From Halichondria panicea (lineage: Eukaryota > Porifera > Demospongiae > Suberitida > Halichondriidae): a stretch of 64,000 nucleotides of DNA. Each line of letters opens with the position of its first letter. Within the stretch, counting starts at the first letter, position 1. Where the stretch lies: contig NC_087379.1 of assembly GCF_963675165.1 (NCBI RefSeq), forward strand, positions 4,667,442 through 4,731,441, written 5' to 3'. Below, in pieces: positions 37,258-48,481 of this stretch. The translations under genes and the position numbers were made by a program. The notes beneath the pieces are model-generated. The model worked only from the letters and a program-made list of their open reading frames with translations, did not search any database and was not told where the DNA came from.

Positions 37258-37491
37258 AGCAACACTATTCTAATCCTAGTACACTGGACAACAGTGCTGT
37301 ACAGCTGCCAAGTTCATGAAGTTTTAATGATCAGTGGCCATGCTGTAATGGTCATCAAGCTCAGAAGCTACAAGCGCTAAGCTCCAAAAGCTGGGCGTGG
37401 CTGGTGCTGTTGCAGAGCTACAGAGGTGCTTACTTAAGTACTGGAATCTCTGCTTTTATCACCCAGGAGACAGTAGTAAGACCAAACCAAA
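37258..37491. promoter_or_regulatory. Divergent promoter of GTF2H2 and the tolloid-like gene
   Basis: Only 234 bp separate the two start codons, which face away from each other, so both promoters or a shared one must lie here unless the genes have upstream non-coding exons. A GGGCGTGGC GC-box/KLF-like word is at about 37392. No TATA box is evident. Confidence 0.5.
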
Positions 37492-40400
37492 ATGCAACCT
37501 ACAAGCCCCTTGCAGAATCTAAGTTATTGGCTGCTCCTGCTGTTGTGTACAGCTGCAAGTATTATGGAAGGCAGTCCTACAGTGAGCAGCCTAGGGCACA
37601 TCTGCACTGAGCAAGGTAAATATGAACTGACTTTTAACTATGCTGGAGCTATATAGACTAGCTAGTATTAGTTACTAGATTTAGATAGTACACAGTTAGC
37701 TCGATATACGTTAAACTGTGATAGTTTATAAAAGGAGGCGTGCAATTTTACAAAGAGGCCTCTTGAATCAAACCAAAGACAGGCCAATTAGTGGTTTTGG
37801 TATCTTTCTATTGCTTATGATAAGAGTACACAGCAGATGGCCGGTGACCCGTTATCATAGTGCGAGGAGCCAATCTGATCAATAAGATCGTGGAAACATG
37901 TAGCTAAGCAACCTCCATTTGGAAACTGACGCTTTATGTTAATTTTCATAACAGTATGCAGTAGCACAGCTTGCTAGTAAACAGTATTCAAGAGGCCACT
38001 TGAAGTACAATGATATACATTACCTATAAGCATCATTGAACTACTGTACCTGGTTGATTTTAAATATTAATGTTTTGTTATGTTAATGAATTATATATTT
38101 CTCCGTTTCTCTGTGTAGATACTGGCCTTTTGGATCAGCCAACAGCACAGACATGGCCGAATGGTATCATACCTTACGAAATCAGCAACCACCTATCAGG
38201 TAGCTATTATGAATGTATGGAATCATTGCATGCATGAACAATAATTTACAATATGCTCGCCCTATAATTATAATTATGTCATACATGTACTTACAATATA
38301 ATACAAACAGCTTCTATTGAGCATCTGGTGACCAGCTGATAGCTACAAACAGTGGGTATCACGTGTTTCATCTTCCAGTGATGAATAGTGGCACATCAAT
38401 TGATCTCTGGAATGCTATATCTATCCTTCAAGTGCTTTCATGGCTCATGATTTCAATTGTGTGTAAAATCTTCAAACATTGTTCGAATTCTTGTAGTTCT
38501 CTTCACACAAGAATAATTTTTCATGACATGCATACAGCTGTGCTTGTAAAAGCATTTTGAGATAATTTCAAGAGCATACATTACATTCCATCCCTACTAT
38601 CTACTGTTCATGTGTCGAAAAATCACAAGTTGCATTATGCAATAAGCACTAATTTTTGTGTACCGCTCAAAATTGTTTGCACACAATCATTATTGCAATA
38701 TACAGTAATAAAAATGCTGAAGCTGTGATGTAATAAAAACATCACAGAAAGTAAATAAACTACATGATTGTCCTCAATTGTTTTTTAATCTGTAGGAGAT
38801 GTGAGAAGGAAACTGCTCTTAACAATGCAGGCCCAAGAGATAACTTCCTGTGTCATATTCACACCACACGGAAGCGAGCCCGACTTTGTATCGTTTGAGA
38901 CTGGAGAAAGGTGCTACAAAATGTTTATTGCATGTAGTTTAATTTGTTGGAATTAAAAGTTTAGTGGACGTGACTTTTATACCACAGAGGAACATGTACT
39001 ATAGCCGTATAGCGCTTTGAAAGGGTGATCCAGGAAACGAGCAGTACAGCGTTAGCATGTATATCTAAGCTTACAATCTAAGAATTTTAATTAAGTTAGT
39101 TTGGAGAGATTATGAGGTAACATTAAAGGTAATGAAATTAAAGAAGATTGCGAATCCATCAGTATAAACAACTTAGTAGCGTAGCAATGCTTAGCAACTA
39201 CCTATCAAATTAATTGCCATTTAAAGTCATTTACTTTTTCAGGTGCTGTTCGAACATAGGGTACATAGGTCAAGGTAGACAGGATGTGTTGCTAGGCAAC
39301 TCCTGCACAGAGTCTGGCTCTGAGAACCAACTGAGTAGCGTCATACACATGCTTGTCGGTATGAAAGATACGGGAATTGCAACTGATGGGAATCCTAAGA
39401 AACGACAAACATCAGCCAAACTTGAAAGTTTCTCTGCCACTATTAACCACAATTGTGATGGTACGTAGGTCATTTAGCTACAAAAATTAATATTAATTGA
39501 TGACATTAATCAAGCTAGCGCACTCGATTACATAAATGCCAGATATATACAGGAGATACAGATGCATGTGTTTATGACTTATATGCTTGACTTCCATACA
39601 CCGTATGCAGCAATTTGTGGAGGGTGTGCCATATTGGATAAATCGAACAATCTAATTGAGCACCTTCTGGGCACCCCCCAGTACCCAGGACACTATCAGA
39701 CCCATCTGGACTGCACATGGAAGTTGGCAGCACCCGAGGGCTTTTCCCTGAGGCTAAATTTCCACGACTTAGACTTGGAGGAACACGACAGTTGCAGACA
39801 CGACTATTTGAGTGTGCAGTACCTAAATGACCATGGTCAAGTGCTCAGGTGAATTTGTATGGCCTCTGTGTGCAGTGTTGAGGGATCAATAGGAGATTAG
39901 TAAACAAACTATGTGAAATAGATTGCGCTCTCAGACTATATGTTGTTACTAGGCGCCTGATAATGATGTGGTGGTATAATGACAGTGTTTTTATTAATTA
40001 TTGCATGTCCAAGAGCTTAAAATAGCAACAACAAATTAACAGGCATTTACAATAATTATTGTTTTGAGTGCCTCCTCCAATGCAGCAGTTGTGACAATGA
40101 GTGTCATGCATATGCAATTTGTACATGCAGGTCCTCCAAGCTGTGCGGGTCTCCAGACATGTTGACACTGAACCAACCCACCTCACATGATGTCAACATC
40201 AGCATCGCTGTCTTGCACTTCCACTCTGACAGCTCGTATGGGGGCAAAGGACTGTTGGTAGGATACACTGTAAGAGGTGAGACCACTGGATTAGTTACAG
40301 CCACTTCTGTTCATAATGGGGCAATCGAGGAGGTCGATATAATATAGTTCGTAAAGAGTGAAGCGATTATATAATAATCCTAGATATCGTACTGACTTGA

Positions 40401-41878
40401 CTTCTCTTGTACTTACAGAAAAACCGGTCAACAAAGTTGATCCCTGCTCGATGAACAATGGTGGGTGTGCTGGGGTGTGCACCAGTGATGCCTTTGGAGA
40501 CCATGTGTGCAGCTGCAAACCAGGGTATCGGCTTACCAGGAGAGGAAAGTGCTTAGGTAAGGACTTAGTTTTTGTCTCTTAGCTACCGTATAGCAGCTAT
40601 TCAGGATAGTGATGTTGAATCTCTATTAGTGTAGAATAATTTCGTAGTTTAATTTTCATGATGCTCTTCAATACGAAATATACACATTACGAAAATAACC
40701 CGCTATATACGGTATTGTGAAATGACCTTAGAAATACATGTACAGTAGACTTTTGTTAATCCGGCCACCCTTTGGACAGTGCAGCTTGGCCGGAATAGCG
40801 AGGTGGCCGAATTTCAGAAAATACGTGCGGCTAAAAATGACCCTACCTCGAATCTAATGGCAGTTCTGTCTCGAGTAAAATGAATCATTTTATGCTATCT
40901 ATTTAAGTGTAATCCATTTATCTGCCAAACTACATCCAAAACGTCATATATGGCCGTAATAAATATACATTAAAAACCTAGTTTGAGGCAGCCAGTACTG
41001 GCCAGTATACGGAACAGTGAGTGACCGCATTTCAGTTTTGTGCAGTAAACATCTACATTGTAGCTAGCAATCCGTGCCAACCAATGGCCGGTTTATCGTG
41101 CATGGCGGCCATATTTCAGAGAGCCGGAATAGCAAGAGTCTATATATAACTGAATAACGAGATAGTGAGAGCACTTAGCCCCGATCAGTTAGTTTATGAA
41201 AAGCTGTACATTATTATGTACATGTATATGTACACGTGTTCACGAGTTTCTGGGTACATTGCTAAAAGCTATACAAACGCTACGCCAAATTACAACCTAT
41301 TGGTCGTAGGATTGACAATTAACCAGGGAATTAAAGAAGCTATATCATGCAGAACTGAGGTGGAAGGCTTCAGCCTCTAAAGATCCCTATACTAGCTTCC
41401 TATCTTGCATATATGTGCTTATCAAATTAACCTTCATGTATAGATGGTAACTAAATCCTTAAGTGACGATTGTTTTGTTAATGCAGATATCAACGAGTGT
41501 AAGGTGAACAAAGGCGGTTGTGTTCACAAGTGCACCAATATTGAGGGATCTTTTTCCTGCCATTGTCGAATTGGATATGAACTGAGTCCAGATCAGAGAT
41601 CATGTCACAGTAAGTATACCACGATTGCATGTATAATATTATAAGTAATCCGTCTCATGCAACGTACTGTTTATGTATAAACGGGTATTACAACATTTGC
41701 ATGAATATCCACACACACGCAAGCACAAACACATTCCTCAAATTATGCGTACGCGTGCACTCATAATTAATAGCAGCTTCCAATTGGAAATGCTAGCAAT
41801 ACCCCCACCATCCATTCACACACACGCACGCACGCATGCAAGCACATGCACCATCTAAATTACCATACCACCCACCCA

Positions 41879-41960
<82 letters not shown>

Positions 41961-42622
41961 AACGCACACACACTACACACCACACACATACAGCTTGCAA
42001 CTTCACAATGAACCAGCGCACACACACACACGCACACACACGCACACACACTACACACCACACCACCTCACACCACACCAACGCACACACACTACACACC
42101 ACACACATACAGCTTGCAACTTCACAATGAACCAGCACACACACACACACGCACGCACGCACACCACACCAACGCACACACTCTACACACCACACACATA
42201 CAGCTTGCAACTTCACAATGAACCAGCGCTCAGGGATCATCTACCCTACTGGCTATCCCGTCTCATACAAACACAACCAAAACTGCCTCTGGTTCATACA
42301 CGCATGGCCTGAGCATCACCTCAAAATTACTATATCTAACTTTGACACCATCGATACAAATAGGTGCACAGCGGACTTTCTGAAGCTAGATCCCAGCAAA
42401 TTCCCATACCAGGGCCGACTGTGTGGCTACCATTCTCACATTGAGTACTATGTGCAGGGGAAGATGAAGCTGAGGTTTCGGTCAAAAATAGCTAACTCCT
42501 ATCACAGTGGATTTAGGCTGAGTTTTGAGCAGATGCCAACCAGTCAGTTAAATAGCTCTGCCATTGATTATGTTAATGTAGATGGGAAAACAGTGCCTTA
42601 TACAGAAAGATTATGGTTATGA
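37492..42622 (+). CDS. Secreted tolloid-like protein with degenerate astacin domain, CUB and EGF modules
   Basis: Exons: 37492-37615, 38119-38199, 38796-38910, 39243-39460, 39611-39848, 40131-40276, 40419-40556, 41487-41609, 42204-42622; total 1602 nt, 533 aa, all phases consistent. It has a signal peptide (YWLLLLLCTAAS), then an astacin-type start (TWPNGIIPYEI), ITSCVIFTPHGSEPDFVSF and CCSNIGYIGQGRQDVLLGNSC. A CUB (ICGGC to VGYTV), an EGF (DPCSMNNGGC), a calcium-type EGF (DINEC) and a last CUB (CNFTMNQRSG to FRLSF) follow. Family members such as BMP1/tolloid cleave procollagens and chordin. Here the zinc motif HExxHxxGxxH and the Met-turn are missing and the domain ends early, so it is probably not a protease but may bind matrix or BMP partners. 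It has fewer CUBs than BMP1. A shorter exon 4 ending at 39358 is possible and would also lack the zinc site. Confidence 0.85.
40584..40716. mobile_element. MITE of the CCGTATAGC family
   Basis: It starts ACCGTATAGCAGCTATTC and ends with the complementary-type CGAAAATAACCCGCTATATACGGT. It belongs to the family seen at 45771, 50536, 52682, 53967 and 55589, and lies in intron 7 of the tolloid-like gene. Confidence 0.65.
40743..41145. mobile_element. Tigger/pogo-like element
   Basis: CAGTAGACTTTTGTTAATCC begins a copy of the 2079-2479 element, sharing GGACAGTGCAGCTTGGCCGG and the later GCAGCCAGTACTG. The right terminal repeat is eroded. Confidence 0.7.
41880..42227 (+). repeat. CA microsatellite containing three copies of a splice acceptor
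   Basis: A pure run of about 40 CA units (41880-41959) is followed by degenerate CA-rich DNA. In it the sequence CATACAG plus the first exonic bases CTTGCAACTTCACAATGAAC occurs three times, with CAG at 41991, 42110 and 42201. Only the third continues into the CUB reading frame. From the first, translation stops near 42130; from the second it is frameshifted and stops near 42312. Confidence 0.9.
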
Positions 42623-42747
42623 TCATGCAGATTAATTTCTTTGTGTATATAATTAGCTGACAACATTTTTTATTCACTGCACCACATTACCTTCCATTGA
42701 ATGATAATAATTGTTTGATAGTCACAAAAACTCATTTATATAAGAGG

Positions 42748-45183
42748 TTAAAGCTCGAGAGCACCAAGGAGGTAGTAAATGAGAATGAGCACAATTACAA
42801 TGAGCAAACATATTATAATGACTGTGTAAGTGTTAATAGAATGTTGCTGATCCAGTCCCAATTCACGGAGGTGTAACTCAGCAACGTGAAGTCCGGGATT
42901 CAACTCCAGCGTCTTTCTGAAGTACCATGCGGCTTCTTCGTATTTTTCCAGGGCCTTGTACACTTCCCCCAGGGTGAAATACTGTAGCCAGACATGATGG
43001 TCGGATGATTTCATGTGCAAGGAGCGTTTGGCAAGATAGACAGCATCTGCGTTATATTTGAGGTTGAAGAGAACCCGTGCCAGGTTGAGCAACAGGTCAG
43101 GGTGGTCGGGAGAGAGAGAGAGGGCTTTGCGGAAACACTCTATGGCCAGTTGTGTGTTGCCTTTGATTCGCCAGAAGTTGCCAATTTGGTTGAGGACAGT
43201 TAGCGAGTTTGGGGTCTGAGGGTGAGAAGGACACAACTTCATGTTATAATTATGCTTTACCTGATTATCCATGCACTATTGTTGGTGTTTAAATTAAGGC
43301 TATGACCTTTTTCATAGGGACCACAAGAAGGAATGATGTAATACACGTGTTTGCAGGCTGTAACAATGGGTTGCAATTTATATCATGGTCGTTTTAATTA
43401 GAAATTACGTACATGCACATTACACTTATACACGTACACTTCCGATACAAGATCCTCTGAAGAGGGCAGTGCTATTACCCCATAATTAATTATTTTCCTA
43501 CCAGCATAGAAGGCCGCTCTACAAAATACAGATTTATAGTACCCTAAAGAGTGATCTACTTGGAGGCTCCACTGCATGCAAGTATACACACCTCTTGATA
43601 AGCCTTTCTGAGTCCCATCTCCACCTCAAACAGGTCCACAGCATTGTCTGTCTCTGCCTTCTTGAATATCATGGCTACCTCCGGTTCAGGATAGTGACTG
43701 TGCTCGTGTCTCCGTGCTATACCTTCCAACCAATCGTAGGCCGTGCTCTCCACCGCTTCTCCACAGGTGAGGGGGGTGGGTTGGGCATCCTGCATTGCCT
43801 GCTGGCTCCTGGACATGGGTATTAAGGGAATTATACAGTTGGTTGTAGAGCAAGGTCTAAATAATTATGTGCATGCGTGTGTTCATTGTAAGGCATAGTG
43901 AAACCTCCAACAATAAACCTGCCCCAATAAGAGGTGAATTCTCTATATCCCTAACAATTAATGGACTGCCTGTATATAAGGACAAGGGCGCTCTTCATAC
44001 CAAGAACACACATGCATACTTAAATACAGTACTATACCTACTAGTGATTAAGGATAGTGACCCTGTTGCACATTACTAACTAAATGCTCTGCTGCACACT
44101 GTACGTAGGCACATACATCGGTCCAGATCCATCTGGGTTGCGTGGGCGTTTATGTTCACCGTCCTTACAGTTACCAGCTCCACACCTCACACTCTCACGC
44201 TGACACGCCCCCTTACGTCTCTCCTTGACTGACGAGGTCACCCCTGTAATTAAGCCAGTGATCAATCAGTTGTACACTACATCAACCATCAACATCATTA
44301 AACCTCCAAGGCAAGGATGGTTTGCATTGCCATAAATTCGAATATAGTGGACAATAAGTGTTATATACAAATGGTATGAAAAATGCTTGCAACCTAAACT
44401 ACGTATCTCACCTTGGATACAACTAGCCAACAGTCTTAAAAAAACTATTGAAACAAACGACAATCTTTGTGCGTATGAGTGCTATAAGCTTCTAGCTCTA
44501 CGTACTGACTTGTCCATGTCCAAGGATTGAGCCCCACCCTTATTTCCTGGTGTTTAGCGAGCAACTGTCCTGCCCTTGCCAACAAGTGCCTAGCTTCTTT
44601 CAAGGTAAGGGAGTTTATGAGAATGCTGAGTTTATGGTAGTTCAGTTGCTATGATATATACAGACCCCAAGAGGGGCATATAAAAAAATGTTATAAATAT
44701 TTGTGCGAAGCTAGATCTGGCTGTTTAACAGGTTACAGCCTCTGTAATTATATACGGACTACAGATTAAAGAGGATGTACGCTACAGAGGTGATGTTTTG
44801 AATACCGTATTCGCATTAGCATACACTTGATCCAACTCACCATCAGAGCTCAGGTCCACTGTCAATACAGGGCAGTGTGATCTCGCCTGACCACCACCAC
44901 CCTTTTGGCCCTCCACTGTAGTCCTGATTTGTGGGCGTGGCTTTCTATTAACCTCTCCACCTACACCACGCATTTTGGTTGTGTGTCGGACCAAAATGGC
45001 AAATTCCGGGTCGCTATTGGCCAGGTTGACGGCAAATACATCTCCCGTTTTCCCCTGAGAGTGATCGACTTCGAGAGGTGTAATGGAGTCTTCCTGTACC
45101 TTCCAATGAGTGACACCAGCTATGCTGGAGACACAGGCAAGCAGTAGGGCGTGTACTAGCACTGTGAGGGCTGCTGAGGCCAT
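42748..45183 (-). CDS. Short TTC17-like membrane TPR protein, 4 exons
   Basis: Exons in coding order: 45183-44841, 44243-44117, 43808-43592, 43215-42748; 1155 nt, 384 aa, phases consistent. A signal peptide (LTVLVHALLLACVSS) is followed by THWKVQED and an ILVR segment, resembling the N-terminus of TTC17 (THWVV.ED...ILMR). The last exon encodes tandem TPRs (IGNFWRIKGNTQLAIECF, LLLNLARVLFNLKYNADA, YFTLGEVYKALEKYEEA) closest to TTC17 TPR blocks, then a membrane span (VIIICLLIVIVLILIYYLL) near the end. Vertebrate TTC17 is about 1140 aa, has several TPR blocks and is linked to actin and cilia; this version keeps one block and adds a C-terminal anchor. It converges on the tolloid-like gene with 125 bp between the stops. 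An unexplained open frame lies in intron 1 (44497-44620). Confidence 0.7.
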
Positions 45184-45435
45184 GCTGTCCACAGATTCTC
45201 TTTAGGCTTGAATAACACAGGTATTATAAGGTAGTGTCTTATCATCTGAGCTTCCTAACCGGCATCTTGAGCCATGTAGAGCAATAGATTAATTAATACG
45301 CACAAAACGAGGTGTAATTAATTTGTTTGGAAGGGATCGTCACAATCATATTTAATTTCTTGTCCAGTTGAATTTCTATCTCTCTGAAAAGATCCTTACC
45401 ATATTTTATTATGAAAGTGAACTAGCAGCCAAGCC
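45184..45435. promoter_or_regulatory. Divergent promoter of the TTC17-like gene and WDR70
   Basis: The two ATG codons face away from each other 252 bp apart. The interval is AT-rich with no TATA box in an obvious position. CGGCATCTTGAG, whose complement resembles a YY1-type AAGATG core, is the only word that stood out. Confidence 0.5.
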
Positions 45436-48423
45436 ATGAGTGATGATCTGCAAGCTGTTATGGGGTTCTCTGGGTTCGGTAAGTGCTCTATGAACAACTA
45501 ATAAATGTGCTAGCCTGCATCAGTTGCCACTAAGAGGGAACCATGGGCTAAGAAAAAGTATATCTCCTACAATCTACGATCCAATCCCACGTACATACAA
45601 TACATACATACATACAGGTACAAAGGGTGGTTCCAAGAAGAAGGCGGCCATGAAGTTTGATATTGAGAAAATGTTTGAGGAGACGAAAAGAACGGCCCGA
45701 AATTACTCTGAGCAGAAAACAGGTTCGCTAATGCAGGAGGTGGGGTGGGTGTAGTTTCACCATTCCTACTACCATATAGCGGGTTATTTTCGCGGTTTGC
45801 TGCAAACATTAATTTTTATTCAAATGACCACACCTCTACACCACACCCCTACAGTACTTTCAATACTGAAGTAAACCATGATTTCCAAGTTTTCGAGGCA
45901 CTAAATTTTCGAGGTTCGAGGTCAATCTGCGAAAACCGTGAACAATAATTTTAGTCTCTCGAAAATAACCAGCTGTACGGTATTAATGTTGTGTGTCAGA
46001 CATGGTTTTTAAATTTATTTTTTTCCAGCAAAGCAAATGATGGAAATGGTAGCAAGCGGTAGTGAAGTTGTGGATAGTGTGGAGGGTGGGCAGGAGAGTG
46101 ACGAGGATATAGGACCGCCCTTGCCCCCCGGTTTCTCAAAAGAAGTAAGTCATAGTATCAGTGTCCCAACATGGAGGCAACAATGCTGGTTGACATTAAA
46201 TAATCTAGCAGCGGTAATTTACTACTTTTGTAATTTTGTACTACTGATTTCAGTCCTATCATGAAGGACGTGCACGTGTGTGTACCGTGTACAATGTACC
46301 TGATGGTACACCTTGTGTTAGCCACACGTAAGTATATACTATTCTGTCAGCAAAAACAAAATAATGCGTCCTCGGTTAGAAAAAAGGGGGAACATACAAC
46401 TAAGTACTGTACGTCATATATACTCTCAGAGCTTATTCGATATCACTTCTCTCTCAGGAGCCCTCCTCACAACAGGACAGTGATGATGATGAAGGAGGCA
46501 ATGAAGAAGAAGAAGAAGAAGATGTAGAAGACTTTGACCGACGGTTCCCGCTCTCCCATGAGATCACTCTTTCCCACGGCTCCAAGCCCATCTCCGCCCT
46601 AACCCTTGACCCCTCCGGAGCCAGAGTGGTTACCGGGGGTTACGATTACAATGTGCGACTGTGGGACTTTGCAGGCATGGACTCTACCTTCAAATCTTTC
46701 AGGACCATCACCCCCTGCCAGAGGTGTGGTCAAGTGGGAATAGTTTATAATTAGTCTGCATTTCAGTTGATAATCTGTGTAGAGCTACAACTAGTTAAAT
46801 TCTATGCAATTGACTAGTGTGCAGTGGAGTAGAACCTCTACGATTCATAGAAACTTTGTGGAGAGACATAATTAATGGTAGATAGAGAAGCTATCCTTTA
46901 TTCAAACGGTCAGAGTTTCCACTGTAGCGTAACTTTTTGCACAATATGACATTCGCATTAATACATTTATTCTCATACAGTCACCAAATCAGCTCAGTGC
47001 AGTACAGCAACACAGGAGACACCATCCTTGTCACCTCAGGGAGTGCTCAGGTATGTGTGCACGTGTATAGTAGTACAGGCGTTTATGCAACATTTTGGGT
47101 CAACCTTAAACAAATTGCAACACAAGCTTTCTCAAGTACTTTCCCCTGAAGGGATTATATACAGACAGTATTATAGAAGACCATCTATATGGTACAACAT
47201 GTGTTGCTAGTGAGCAGTTTCTGGTTCCTGAATGTTATGGCTTGTGCAAGAGAGCAGCTCATTATCTAATGAATTATTCATGAGCACCCTAAGAACGTTT
47301 TAGGAATTTCTATACTTTCCACTAAAGGGATTCCTTAAGACTTTTAGTTGTTATAGAGCACATTTTTCTGTACTATACATGTAGGTGTTCACGGTTATTA
47401 TACTGCCTCTAAGGAGCCTTTGTTCAATCCTCATTTGCCTGAAACTAACAGGCTGAACGTTGGCCGACAAACAATTGCAACGTTGCTATGACAAGGCTCT
47501 TTTTGTGCTGATGCAATGCAATTTATGTAGCTACAAAACTACAGTTCGTTTGTTATTTCAAGTGGATTGGATGTTTTAATTTTTTTTTCGATATTATTAA
47601 AATTGGCCTCTATGTTACACATGAGCAGTCAGTGCTACTTATGATTGTATGTGGTTGTTTCCTTTAGGCCAAGGTGATGGACAGAGATGGGATGGAGAAA
47701 ATGGAGTGCCCCAAGGGATGGCCTTACATTGCCAACATGGCCAACACCAGTGTGAGTAATTCAGGAACTCGTTTTAGGCACCCAGCTGCAAGCGTGTACA
47801 TGTATGTGTGTGCAGTGATGTGCCGAGCATTTTCAAAGTGGTGGCTGTTTCAATCCTAATCCTCTTATGTAGTAAACTAGGACTAAGAGGTGGTTACTTT
47901 TGTCTAGAGGTGATCAGTACCAACCATCGCCGACCAGTGTGGGCACATCCCTGTGCGTATGAGGGGTTGAGAAATAGCTGAGATAAAAACTCAGCACTGG
48001 TTGTCTGACTCTTATTTCTGATCCAAGCATCTCACAGGCACTGCACTGTATGTATAATTATGCCTATTAAATCCACAACGTCCATGTGTTTGTGAAGAAC
48101 AGATTGTTGATTTCTCTTATTTAATATAATAATCGTGTTAGCTATTTTTTCGTCCTAGTTCTAGTGGTCCCTCCCCTTAACTGCAGGGTCACATTGCCAT
48201 GGTGAACTGCGGCTGCTGGCACCCCAGGATAAGAGAGCACTTCCTCACCTGTTCCAATGACGGGTGAGTGGGAGCTTTACTCTTTACTAGAATAATTAAT
48301 GCAATATGTTGTACTCACTCATACTAGGTAGCTACATCAGACTTCACAATAGGTTTGGCAATTTAATAGGAGGAGGTGTTCTCCATTTTTTGCAATAGAT
48401 GTGTACACTGTTTTATCCCCCCC

Positions 48424-48481
<58 letters not shown>

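Noticed and set aside
41836..42312. Long His/Thr frames on the plus strand and Cys/Val frames on the minus strand
   Set aside because: They are translations of the CA microsatellite; the only real coding here is the last tolloid-like exon from 42204.
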